Below the pieces are notes generated by a model that was given only the letters and a program-made list of their open reading frames with translations, ran no database searches and was not told the DNA's origin. This document shows positions 34,620-43,193 of a stretch of DNA of 64,000 nt, in pieces. The stretch is from Streptomyces capitiformicae (GTDB taxonomy: Bacteria; Actinomycetota; Actinomycetes; Streptomycetales; Streptomycetaceae). Each line of letters begins with the position of its first letter. Position 1 is the stretch's first letter. The stretch covers positions 8,625,486 through 8,689,485 of the forward strand of contig NZ_CP022161.1 in assembly GCF_002214185.1 (NCBI RefSeq), given 5' to 3'. The translations under genes and the position numbers were made by a program.

Positions 34620-37481
34620 TCAGGCGTCCGGCACAGCCTTCTTGGCGGCCACCTTCTTCGCCGGCGCGGCCTTCTTCGCCGCAGCCGTCTTGGAAGTCGC
34701 CGTCTTCTTCGCGGCCACCTTCTTCGCCGGTGCTGCCTTCTTCGCCGCAGCCTTGGTCGCCGTCTTCTTCGCCGGCGCCTTCTTCGCGGTCTTCTTGGCC
34801 GGCGCCTTCGCCCGCTTCTCGGCGAGCAGCTCGAACCCACGCTCCGGCGTGATCGCCTCCACGCTGTCCCCGGACCGCAGCGTCGCATTGGTCTCGCCGT
34901 CGGTGACGTACGGCCCGAAGCGCCCGTCCTTCACCACGACCGGCTTCCCGCTGACCGGGTCGGCACCCAGTTCCTTGAGCGGCGGCTTGGCCGCGGCCCG
35001 CCCCCGCTGCTTGGGCTGGGAGTAGATCTCCAGCGCCTCTTCGAGGGTGATGGTGAAGAGCTGCTCCTCGGACTGCAGCGAACGCGAGTCCGTGCCCTTC
35101 TTCAGATACGGCCCGTACCGCCCGTTCTGCGCGGTGATCTCCTGCCCCTCGGCGTCCGCGCCGACGACCCGCGGCAGCGACATCAGCTTGAGGGCGTCCT
35201 CGAGCGTCACCGTGTCCAGGGACATCGACTTGAACAGCGAGGCCGTCCGCGGCTTGACCGCGTTCTTGCCGGTCTTCGGCGTGCCCTCGGGCAGGATCTC
35301 CGTGACGTACGGACCGTAGCGCCCGTCCTTGGCGACGATCTGGTTGCCGGTGACCGGGTCGGCCCCCAGCTCGAAGTCACCGCTCGGCTTCGCCAGCAGT
35401 TCCTCCGCCAGCTCGACGGACAGCTCGTCCGGCGCGAGGTCGTCGGGGATGTCCGCGCGCTGGTGCTGCTCGGTGTCCTTCTCGCCGCGCTCGATGTAGG
35501 GGCCGTAGCGCCCGACGCGCAGCACGATGTCGTTGCCGACGGGGAACGACGAGACCTCGCGCGCGTCGATCGCGCCCAGGTCGGTCACCAGCTCCTTCAG
35601 ACCACCAAGGTGGTCCCCGTCGCCGTTGCCCGCCTCGGCCGCGCTGCCGTTCGCCACGCCCGCGACGGAGTCGCTATCAGATGCAGCTTCACCGAAGTAG
35701 AACCGGCGCAGCCACGGCACCGCCTGGGCCTCGCCCCGCGCGATGCGGTCGAGGTCGTCCTCCATCTTGGCGGTGAAGTCGTAGTCGACGAGCCGCCCGA
35801 AGTGCTTCTCCAGCAGGTTGACCACGGCGAAGCTCAGGAAGGACGGCACCAGAGCCGTGCCCTTCTTGAACACATAGCCCCGGTCGAGAATCGTTCCGAT
35901 GATCGACGCGTACGTCGACGGACGGCCGATCTCCCGCTCCTCCAGCTCCTTGACCAGCGACGCCTCGGTGTAGCGGGCGGGCGGCTTCGTAGCGTGCCCG
36001 TCGACCGTGATCTCCTCGGCGGAGAGCGCGTCACCCTCGTTGACCTGCGGCAACCGGCGCTCGCGGTCGTCGAGCTCGGCGTTCGGGTCGTCGGCGCCCT
36101 CGACGTAGGCCTTGAGGAAGCCGTGGAAGGTGATCGTCTTGCCTGAGGCGCTGAACTCGGCGTCCCGGCCGTCGGCGGCCGTGCCACCGATCTTCACCGT
36201 GACGGAGTTACCCGTCGCGTCCTTCATCTGGGAGGCGACGGTCCGCTTCCAGATCAGCTCGTACAGCTTGAACTGCTCGCCGGTCAGCCCTGTCTCCGCC
36301 GGGGTACGGAAACGATCGCCCGAGGGTCGGATCGCCTCGTGCGCCTCCTGCGCGTTCTTGACCTTCCCGGCGTACGTACGCGGCTGCGCCGGCAGATAGT
36401 CGGCGCCGTACAGCTGCGTGACCTGGGCGCGGGCGGCGGCGATCGCGGTGTCGCTGAGCGTCGTGGAGTCCGTACGCATGTACGTGATGAAGCCGTTCTC
36501 GTACAGCTTCTGCGCGATCTGCATGGTCGCCTTGGCCCCGAAGCCCAGCTTCCGCGAGGCCTCCTGCTGGAGCGTCGTCGTACGGAACGGGGCGTACGGC
36601 GAGCGGCGGTACGGCTTGGACTCGACGGACCGGACGGAGAAGCGCGTGCTCTCCAGGGCGGCGGCCAGCGCGCGGGCGTTCGCCTCGTCCAGGTGCAGGA
36701 CGTTCGCGCCCTTGAGCTGTCCGAGCGAGTCGAAGTCACGGCCCTGGGCGACACGGCGGCCGTCGACGGACTGCAGGCGCGCGACCAGGGACGACGGGTC
36801 GGAGGCGTCACCGGCGCGGCCGGTCGCGAAGGTGCCGGTCAGGTCCCAGTACTCGGCGGAACGGAACGCGATCCGCTCGCGCTCCCGCTCCACCACGAGC
36901 CGGGTCGCGACGGACTGGACACGGCCCGCCGACAGCCGCGGCATGACCTTCTTCCACAGGACCGGCGAGACCTCGTAGCCATAGAGGCGGTCGAGGATGC
37001 GACGGGTCTCCTGGGCGTCGACCAGCTTCTGGTTCAGCTCGCGCGGGTTGGCGACGGCGGCCTGGATCGCGGCCTTGGTGATCTCGTGGAAGACCATCCG
37101 CTTGACCGGGACCTTGGGCTTGAGGACCTCCTGGAGGTGCCAGGCGATGGCCTCGCCCTCGCGGTCCTCATCGGTGGCGAGGAAGAGCTCGTCGGAGTCC
37201 TTCAGCAGGTCCTTGAGCTTCCTGACCTGCGCCTTCTTGTCCGCGTTGACCACATAGACGGGCTGGAAGTCGTGCTCGACGTCCACGCCGAGGCGGCGCA
37301 CCTCGCCGGTGTACTGCTCGGGCACCTCCGCGGCGCCGTTGGGAAGGTCGCGGATGTGCCCCACGCTCGCCTCGACGATGTAGCCGGGGCCGAGATAGCC
37401 CTTGATCGTCTTCGCCTTGGCAGGCGACTCGACGATGACGAGTCGGCGGCCGCCCTTCGCGGTCTCGCTGGTCGGGGACAA
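34620..37481 (-). CDS. topA: DNA topoisomerase I
   Basis: 953 aa, TTG start 37481 with GGAGAGAAG upstream. Toprim domain: LVIVESPAKAKTI and DEDREGEAIAWH; catalytic Tyr in FITYMRTDSTTLS (about 334). The C-terminus lacks zinc fingers but has four repeats ending in GRYGPY/GRFGPY (GRYGPYIE, GRYGPYVTE, GRYGPYLKKG, GRFGPYVTDG) followed by a Lys/Ala-rich tail (about 895-953, many AAKK and PAKK units) as in other actinobacterial TopA, where the basic tail increases processivity on DNA. It relaxes negative supercoils and is essential. Expression in Streptomyces responds to supercoiling; no control element was recognised in the 310 bp upstream. Confidence 0.96.
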   Translation of the reverse strand: MSPTSETAKGGRRLVIVESPAKAKTIKGYLGPGYIVEASVGHIRDLPNGAAEVPEQYTGEVRRLGVDVEHDFQPVYVVNADKKAQVRKLKDLLKDSDELFLATDEDREGEAIAWHLQEVLKPKVPVKRMVFHEITKAAIQAAVANPRELNQKLVDAQETRRILDRLYGYEVSPVLWKKVMPRLSAGRVQSVATRLVVERERERIAFRSAEYWDLTGTFATGRAGDASDPSSLVARLQSVDGRRVAQGRDFDSLGQLKGANVLHLDEANARALAAALESTRFSVRSVESKPYRRSPYAPFRTTTLQQEASRKLGFGAKATMQIAQKLYENGFITYMRTDSTTLSDTAIAAARAQVTQLYGADYLPAQPRTYAGKVKNAQEAHEAIRPSGDRFRTPAETGLTGEQFKLYELIWKRTVASQMKDATGNSVTVKIGGTAADGRDAEFSASGKTITFHGFLKAYVEGADDPNAELDDRERRLPQVNEGDALSAEEITVDGHATKPPARYTEASLVKELEEREIGRPSTYASIIGTILDRGYVFKKGTALVPSFLSFAVVNLLEKHFGRLVDYDFTAKMEDDLDRIARGEAQAVPWLRRFYFGEAASDSDSVAGVANGSAAEAGNGDGDHLGGLKELVTDLGAIDAREVSSFPVGNDIVLRVGRYGPYIERGEKDTEQHQRADIPDDLAPDELSVELAEELLAKPSGDFELGADPVTGNQIVAKDGRYGPYVTEILPEGTPKTGKNAVKPRTASLFKSMSLDTVTLEDALKLMSLPRVVGADAEGQEITAQNGRYGPYLKKGTDSRSLQSEEQLFTITLEEALEIYSQPKQRGRAAAKPPLKELGADPVSGKPVVVKDGRFGPYVTDGETNATLRSGDSVEAITPERGFELLAEKRAKAPAKKTAKKAPAKKTATKAAAKKAAPAKKVAAKKTATSKTAAAKKAAPAKKVAAKKAVPDA

Positions 37482-37791
37482 CTTCGCTCTTCTCTCCGGT
37501 CGACGCTGGGTCTCCCCAGGCTACGTCCCGGGGTCGGGCACCCCCAGTGGCTTGTGCCTCACATGGAGGCTCAGCCTGCTGCCCGGGGGTCGGGTCATGC
37601 TGACGCTGCGGAGTGTGACGGTACATCCCGCCCCCGTGTCAAACGGGAAAAGCCCGCAACGGCCACTCGAACGGTAACCCGACTACCGCCATTCCTGCCG
37701 CCCGGCGTGTGCATCGACCCCTTCCGACCGATACGGAGCGTCACGTCTCGGTTACCCCACGAGCTTCCCGGCCCAGGATTCCGGCGCCTGC
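37482..37791. other. Intergenic region upstream of topA
   Basis: 310 bp between topA and the small membrane protein, both on the minus strand. It should contain the topA promoter(s). No gene, strong palindrome or terminator was recognised. Confidence 0.4.
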
Positions 37792-37989
37792 TCAGAGCCG
37801 CGTGAAGCACCACGCGCCGAGCGCGAGGGCGGCGACCGCCACGACGCTCGCGAGCGTTGCGGACATCACAGGACGCACCCCGTGGGCGACCGGTTCGCCC
37901 TGGCGCACCCGGATCGTGGTCCACAGCAGCAGCCCGCCCCCGAACAGGGCGAACACCACTCCCGTGAAGATCGCCGGTCCGCTCTCCAT
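37792..37989 (-). CDS. Small two-helix membrane protein
   Basis: 65 aa from ATG 37989, preceded by GGGAGGACGGG. Two hydrophobic helices: FTGVVFALFGGGLLLW (about 8-24) and ATLASVVAVAALALGAW (about 44-60), joined by a basic loop VRQGEPVAHGVRP, ending FTRL. Family unknown; streptomycetes often encode such a protein beside topA. Upstream of it lies the kinase gene (stop 38098), 108 bp away on the same strand, so they might be co-transcribed. Confidence 0.65.
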   Translation of the reverse strand: MESGPAIFTGVVFALFGGGLLLWTTIRVRQGEPVAHGVRPVMSATLASVVAVAALALGAWCFTRL

Positions 37990-38097
37990 GTCCCGTCCTC
38001 CCGCCCTTGTCACCCAGCGACGGGAGGCTGGCACGTATGGGAAGCGGGCACGCGAACCCGAGGTGAACGCCAGGCATCCGGGCTCCCGGTCCGGCTC

Positions 38098-40383
38098 TCA
38101 GACCGAGCCCGGCGTGGATATCTTCCCGGCCGTCTTCGAGGCGTCGGCGTTGCGCACCGTGCACACCACCTTGTTGAAGCCCTTCTCCCACTCGTTCTTG
38201 TCGGTCACCCATCCCGACACGATCAGGTCAGCCCCGGGCGCCCAAGTCGACTCGAACCTGTTGGTGCACAGCTTGCCGCCTTCGTCGAGGGCGCCCTGGA
38301 AGGTCATGCTGTCGGGCGCCTGCACCGATCCGACCACCTGGTCGGTGTGCGCTTCGGCACAGTCGGTCAGCGGTGCGTCGTACCCCTCGTCGTCCCTCGT
38401 GGTGTAGTCCCAGCAGTCACCTATGGCCATCTGGGTGGGCCACAGGTTCATGCCCACGTCACGGAGCCGGCCCACCTCGCCGCCGATCGGGACGTGCTTG
38501 CCGAGTACGAGACATGCCGTACCACCCTTGGCCGTGGTGAAGCCCGCCTTCGTCGGGACGAGTGCGTAGACGTCCGCGTCGGGCAGGGCCTCGGCCATCG
38601 GGTCGGCCTGGTTGGCGCAACGCTGCGCGCCGCTGGTGCGGGCCTCCTCGTGGTCGGACGCCGTCTCGATCGCCACGACCTGGCCGTCCGGCCAGTCCTC
38701 GTCGCAGTCCACCACGCCCAGGTCGGGCACCGACTTGAACGCCGTCCCCGTCCAGACCGCCTTGACGCAGTCCCCCACCTCCAGCGGTTTCCTGAGGGCC
38801 GCGTTCTTGCCGTAGGGGTATTCCGAGCCCGGTTGCGAAGCGAGCGCCTCCGGGCTCTCGGACGGCGATGGGCCTGGCGGGTTGTCGTCACCGATCATGT
38901 TGACCGTCAGCCAGGTCCCGCCGCCCGCCACCAGCAGGACGGCCACGACGATCGCGACGATCCCGGCCGCCGGCACCTTCCGCTTCGGCCCACTGGGCGC
39001 CGGAGCACCGGCCGTGATGGTCGGGAACCCCGCGCTGCCCGGCGGAGCGGCGCCGCCACCGCCGTAGGGCGTCGACGGGTTGGCCGAGTAGGGCAGCGAC
39101 TGGTTGCCCACGGTGCCGCCGTACGGCCCGGACTGGTTGCCGGCGACGCTCCCGTACGACCCGGACTGGCCGCCCCCGTACGGGTTGTAGCCGTCGTACG
39201 GGCCCCGGGGCTGCGCCTGCTGCCAAGGGCCGTACGGCGACGGGTCGCCCGGCGTGGGCGGACCTCCCGCCGGGGTGTTCGGCGTCGGCGGCGCCCCGGG
39301 TGTGTGCGGCGCGTACCCGGCGCCCGGCGTGTGCGGTGTGTTCGGCGTTCCCCCGTTGCCTGCCTGCGCGGCGGCCACATAGCCGGGCGGTGCGCCCGCC
39401 GCGTAACCCTGGGGCGGGCCGGCGGTCGCATGGCCGCCGGGGGTACCGGCAACGGGTCCGAAGCCCTCGGGCGCCGACGCCGGGGTGGCTCCCCAGCCCG
39501 GCGGTGTCGCGGCGCCGCCCTCGTCCGCCACCCGCTCCAGGCCGCGCGCCACCGCCTCCGGCGACAGCCGCCGCACCGGGTCCTTGATGAGCAACCCGTG
39601 CAGGACGGGCGCCAGTTCACCGGCGCGGACGGGGGGCGTGGGCTCCTCGCCCAGCAGGGCCGTGAGTGTCGCGTACTCGCCGTGCCGGTCGAAGGGGCCA
39701 CGGCCCTCGACCGCCGCGTACAGCGTGGCGCCGAGCGAGAACATGTCGGCGGCCGGGGTCGGCGGCTCACCCCGCGCCCGCTCGGGCGCCAGGTACCCGG
39801 GCGTACCGAGAATGCCGGCCGTGGCGGTGAGCCGGGGTTCGCGGGACTCCGGCTGGAGCGCGATGCCGTAGTCGGTGAGCAGCACACGCGCGTACGGGTC
39901 GCCCGAGGCGTCGGCCGCGAGGAGGATGTTGGCCGGTTTCACATCCCGGTGGAGGATGCCGATCCGGTGGCCGGCGGTGAGCGCGTCGAGGACGGCGAGC
40001 CCGATCCGCGCGACCTGCTCGGGCGAGAGCGGCCCCCGCTGCCGTACGACCGCCTGGAGGTCGATCGCGTCCGGCACGTACTCCATGACGATCCACGGCA
40101 GGCCCTCGTGCAGCACCACGTCGTGGACCGTGGCCACATGCGGATGACCGCGCAGGCGTGCGGCGTGCCGGGCCTCGCTGCGGGCCCGGGCGATGCGTTG
40201 TACGGGCTCGGTCGCATCCATCGGGACGTCGGGCAGGGAGATCTCCTTCATCGAGACCTCGCAGGCCAACTCCTCGTCGTACGCGAGCCAGACCCGGCCC
40301 ATGCCGCCCACACCGAGCGTGCGCAGCAGTCGATACCGGCCGTTGATGACCCTTCCCTGGCCCTGCTCCGGCGTATCCCCCAT
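38098..40383 (-). CDS. Membrane Ser/Thr protein kinase with extracytoplasmic sensor-like domain
   Basis: 761 aa from ATG 40383 with GGGGG upstream. Kinase domain about 19-290: glycine loop LGVGGMGRVW, Lys in SMKEI, HRDVKPANILL, a DYG instead of DFG metal motif (LTDYGIAL), APE in YLAPERARG. A Pro/Gly-rich linker (about 300-455, with repeated SGPYG/GNQS motifs), one transmembrane helix (about 474-498) and an external region (about 520-761) with two GDC motifs (GDCVKAVWTGT; IGDCWDYTT) resembling the septum-formation family domain. PASTA repeats are absent. It is a Hanks-type kinase that probably senses an outside signal; ligand unknown. Monocistronic. Confidence 0.9.
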   Translation of the reverse strand: MGDTPEQGQGRVINGRYRLLRTLGVGGMGRVWLAYDEELACEVSMKEISLPDVPMDATEPVQRIARARSEARHAARLRGHPHVATVHDVVLHEGLPWIVMEYVPDAIDLQAVVRQRGPLSPEQVARIGLAVLDALTAGHRIGILHRDVKPANILLAADASGDPYARVLLTDYGIALQPESREPRLTATAGILGTPGYLAPERARGEPPTPAADMFSLGATLYAAVEGRGPFDRHGEYATLTALLGEEPTPPVRAGELAPVLHGLLIKDPVRRLSPEAVARGLERVADEGGAATPPGWGATPASAPEGFGPVAGTPGGHATAGPPQGYAAGAPPGYVAAAQAGNGGTPNTPHTPGAGYAPHTPGAPPTPNTPAGGPPTPGDPSPYGPWQQAQPRGPYDGYNPYGGGQSGSYGSVAGNQSGPYGGTVGNQSLPYSANPSTPYGGGGAAPPGSAGFPTITAGAPAPSGPKRKVPAAGIVAIVVAVLLVAGGGTWLTVNMIGDDNPPGPSPSESPEALASQPGSEYPYGKNAALRKPLEVGDCVKAVWTGTAFKSVPDLGVVDCDEDWPDGQVVAIETASDHEEARTSGAQRCANQADPMAEALPDADVYALVPTKAGFTTAKGGTACLVLGKHVPIGGEVGRLRDVGMNLWPTQMAIGDCWDYTTRDDEGYDAPLTDCAEAHTDQVVGSVQAPDSMTFQGALDEGGKLCTNRFESTWAPGADLIVSGWVTDKNEWEKGFNKVVCTVRNADASKTAGKISTPGSV

Positions 40384-40537
40384 CGCGATCCCCCGATCCC
40401 CCCAGAGACAGCGCGTGCCTCCCCCGAGGACACGTCGAATCCGTCTCTTGAAAATAGCTTCGCACGTGCCACTGACAGGAGCCCTTTTGCGGATCAATCC
40501 AGTCAGACCGGGCACATGCGCCTCAGGGGTACGGATA

Positions 40538-40566
40538 CGCCCCGTCCACGACAGGGACGGGGCGTC
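40538..40566 (-). terminator. Hairpin terminator after the methyltransferase gene
   Basis: Perfect 11-bp arms ACGCCCCGTCC and GGACGGGGCGT with a 7-base loop, 20 bp after the minus-strand stop at 40586. Confidence 0.8.
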
Positions 40567-40585
40567 GGAAGCCGTACGAGTCTGC

Positions 40586-42112
40586 TCACTGGGCCGGTTC
40601 GAGGAACCCCTGTTCCACCAGCAGTCGGATCTGGAGCGGCGTCCGGTCGCGCAGCGCCACCGGGTCCTCGCCCACGAGCTGGGCGATGGCGTCCAGAATC
40701 CGTCCCGCGCTGAGCGTCCCGTCGCACACACCGGCGAATCCGGCACCGACCGTGTCCACCTTCGCGGCCCGGCGCATGCCACGGTTCTGACGCAGCACCA
40801 CATGCTCGGGATCCTCGGCGCCGGGCAGCCCGACCTGCTCCTGGACGACCTCGGCGGTGAGCCGGAAGTGCGCGGCGAGCAGCGCCGCGTCGTCGTTGGA
40901 CCGCAGGTAGTCGATGCGCGAGAAGTGGTCCCGTACGGTCTCGCCGAGCGGCTGTTCGACCGGATGCGGCCATTCCTCGACGGTTATCGACGGCGCGGCG
41001 TCCGCGGCGGCCGACTTCCGCAGGGTGATCCAGCCGAACCCGACAGCCTTCACCTTCCGCGCCTCGAACTCGTCGAGCCAGGCGTCGTACCGCGCCTGGT
41101 ACTCGGCCATGTCACCCCGGTGGTCGCCCGCGTCCCGCAGCCACAACTCCGCGTACTGCGTGATGTCCTGGACCTCGCGCTGCACGATCCACGCGTCGCA
41201 CCCACGCGGCACCCACGACCTGAGCCGCTCCTGCCAGTCCTCCCCCTCCACGTGCTGCCAGTTGGCGAGGAACTGCGCGAAGCCGCCCTCGTTCAGCCGC
41301 TCCCCCACCCCTTGAACGATCGAGCGGCACAGATCGTCCCCGCCCATCCCGCCGTCGCGATAGGTCTGCCGGGCACCGGGAGAAATGACGAACGGCGGAT
41401 TCGACACGATGAGGTCGTACGTCTCGTCCTCCCCCACCGGCTCGAAGAGCGAGCCCTGGCGCAGATCGGCGGCGGGCACGCCGGAGAGTGCCAGCGTGAG
41501 CGCCGTGATGTGCAGCGCGCGCGGGTTGAGGTCGGTCGCCGTCACCCGGGTGGCGTGCTGCAAGGCGTGCAGCGCCTGGATCCCGGAGCCGGTCCCGAGG
41601 TCGAGGGCGGCCTCGACCGGCGTCCGCACGGTGATCCCGGCGAGCGTGGTGGACGCCCCGCCCACTCCGAGCACAACCCCTTCGTCCCGGCTCCCGATCC
41701 CCCCGGCCCCGCCGACGGCACACCCGAGGTCGGACACGATGAACCAGTCCTCGCCGGCGGACCCGCCGTACGGCCGCACATCCACGGTGGCGACGACCTC
41801 GCCGTCACCGACCTGATCCAGCCACCCGCACTCCACGCACTCGTCCACGGGCAAAACGCCGTCCACGCGCGCGCGTGCCACCGGTTGCTGCAACAGAAAC
41901 AGCCGCACGAGCGCCTCGAGCGGCGTCTCCCCTCGCGTAGCCCTGAGCGCCGGCACGACCTCACTCCGGGCCAACGCCGCGTACGCGGACGCCCCGAGCA
42001 GTTCGAGGAGCCCGTCGGCGGTGAAGTCGACACCGAGAAACGCCTCCCGAAGCCGCTGAGTGACTTCGGGACGGTCGGTGGAGGGCAGGGAGGACAGCCT
42101 GGAGTTGCTCAC
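40586..42112 (-). CDS. Class I SAM-dependent methyltransferase (HemK/RlmG-like, N-terminal fused domain)
   Basis: 508 aa from GTG 42112 (GTG 42121 alternative). Residues about 1-140 are a helical domain (LREAFLGVDFTADGLLELLG). SAM motif I is LDLGTGSGIQALHAL (about 167), motif II ATDLNPRALHITALTL, motif IV YDLIVSNPPFVISPG (about 238). The NPPF motif indicates methylation of an amide or exocyclic amine (glutamine, adenine or guanine N). The C-terminal 200 residues (about 310-508) are specific to actinobacterial homologues. It may modify rRNA or a translation factor; no experimental hint in the sequence. Ends in a clear terminator; the upstream gap carries repeats (42151-42280). Confidence 0.85.
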   Translation of the reverse strand: MSNSRLSSLPSTDRPEVTQRLREAFLGVDFTADGLLELLGASAYAALARSEVVPALRATRGETPLEALVRLFLLQQPVARARVDGVLPVDECVECGWLDQVGDGEVVATVDVRPYGGSAGEDWFIVSDLGCAVGGAGGIGSRDEGVVLGVGGASTTLAGITVRTPVEAALDLGTGSGIQALHALQHATRVTATDLNPRALHITALTLALSGVPAADLRQGSLFEPVGEDETYDLIVSNPPFVISPGARQTYRDGGMGGDDLCRSIVQGVGERLNEGGFAQFLANWQHVEGEDWQERLRSWVPRGCDAWIVQREVQDITQYAELWLRDAGDHRGDMAEYQARYDAWLDEFEARKVKAVGFGWITLRKSAAADAAPSITVEEWPHPVEQPLGETVRDHFSRIDYLRSNDDAALLAAHFRLTAEVVQEQVGLPGAEDPEHVVLRQNRGMRRAAKVDTVGAGFAGVCDGTLSAGRILDAIAQLVGEDPVALRDRTPLQIRLLVEQGFLEPAQ

Positions 42113-42150
42113 ACTCCTCACCCTAGCCGCGCCCGGTCGCGCCGTTGGAT

Positions 42151-42280
42151 ACCGTCGTGCCGCTGGGGCGGCTGCCCACACCCATCGCCCTGGTTGCGGG
42201 CAATCGTGCCGCTGGGACGATGGGGGCACCTCCCGCTCGAGCGAAGCCGGGAGTGGGGGAGGGCGGGCGCAGCGGCGCCC
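42151..42280. repeat. Composite repeat region (copy C of the dispersed element plus a nested GC-rich repeat)
   Basis: GTCGTGCCGCTGGGGCGG at 42154 matches copy B; a second partial copy TGCGGGCAATCGTGCCGCTG starts at 42195. The latter is interrupted at about 42222-42262 by a different element (GGGGGCACCTCCCGCTCGAG, then CGGGAGTGGGGGAG), and the element's right side (GGGCGGGCGCAGCGGCGCC) resumes after it. The region separates the methyltransferase start from the lipoprotein stop and encodes nothing recognisable. Confidence 0.6.
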
Positions 42281-42378
42281 TGTAAGCGCCGGCAAGCGCG
42301 TCCCACCCCCGCCCAGCTCCGACCGCCGGGCACCCAGAGGCCCCCGGCCCAGTCAGCCCTCGCTCAGCTCCCGCCCGG

Positions 42379-42969
42379 TCAGCTCTTCGCCGCGGAAGCC
42401 GGCGCCGAGGCGGTGCCGGACACGGTCGCCGACTTGCAGCTCTCCTGCTCGGCCATCGCCTGCCCCACCTCCCCCTTCTCCAGCTCCTTCAACGCGTCAC
42501 TCCCGGTCTGGCTCAACTTCTCCAGCTCCGTCGCGACCCCTTCGAGCCCGTCCGCGAACTTCGCCTGGTCCTTCGTGTTCAGCGCGTCCGACTTCTTCTT
42601 CAGCTCGGCATACGCGGCCGACAGCTGATTCAGCTCGGTCACCGCGTTCTTCTGCTTCGTCGCACCGTCCTCGACATCCGGTGCTCCCGCCTTCTGGATG
42701 GCCGTGGCCATCGCCTTGTAGGCGTCGGAGATGTCCTGGAAGCCCTGGGAGTCGGCCTTCTGCACGTCCGCCGGTGCGCTGTCGTCCGAGGTCTCCTTCT
42801 GGATCGAGGCGTTGGCCGCCGCGATCTTCTTGATCTGCGGCTGCACGGAGTCGCAGACCTTCTTGGCCCAGGAGTTCAGCTGATCATTCGTGTCGTCGCT
42901 GCTGCAGCCGGACAGCGCCAGTACCAGTACCGCACCGCCGGACAGTGCGGCCGCGAGCTTCTTGTTCAC
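42379..42969 (-). CDS. Small secreted lipoprotein, coiled-coil rich
   Basis: 196 aa from GTG 42969 with GGAAGGG upstream. Signal peptide KKLAAALSGGAVLVLALSGC ends in a lipobox with Cys near 20. The mature part is mostly helical (NSWAKKVCDSVQPQIKKIAA; AVTELNQLSAAYAELKKKSD; DGLEGVATELEKLSQTG), with two further cysteines (VCDSV and QESCKS) that could pair. Similar small secreted proteins of unknown function occur in all streptomycetes. It is monocistronic between the repeat region and hppA, on the outer face of the membrane. Confidence 0.78.
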   Translation of the reverse strand: MNKKLAAALSGGAVLVLALSGCSSDDTNDQLNSWAKKVCDSVQPQIKKIAAANASIQKETSDDSAPADVQKADSQGFQDISDAYKAMATAIQKAGAPDVEDGATKQKNAVTELNQLSAAYAELKKKSDALNTKDQAKFADGLEGVATELEKLSQTGSDALKELEKGEVGQAMAEQESCKSATVSGTASAPASAAKS

Positions 42970-43193
42970 CGGATTGGTCCCTTCCGTGGCTCTCGGCCCC
43001 GGAACATACACGCCGAATGGGCGACACCCGTGCGCCGAGCACCCTCTAAGTATCTTTTGTACCCCTTTGCACCAAGCGAGAGAAGGCTCACCGAGCCGTC
43101 GCCGCACACAGCGGGGCGGGCGGCCGACGCGTCAACACGCACCATCCGCCCGCCCTTTGAGCTGGGGCCTCGCAGGACCGTTCGTAAGACCGT

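Noticed and set aside
31221..36146. A 1641-codon open frame on the plus strand
   Set aside because: Arg/Leu/Pro/His-rich composition and full antisense overlap with tmk and topA; a GC-codon shadow.
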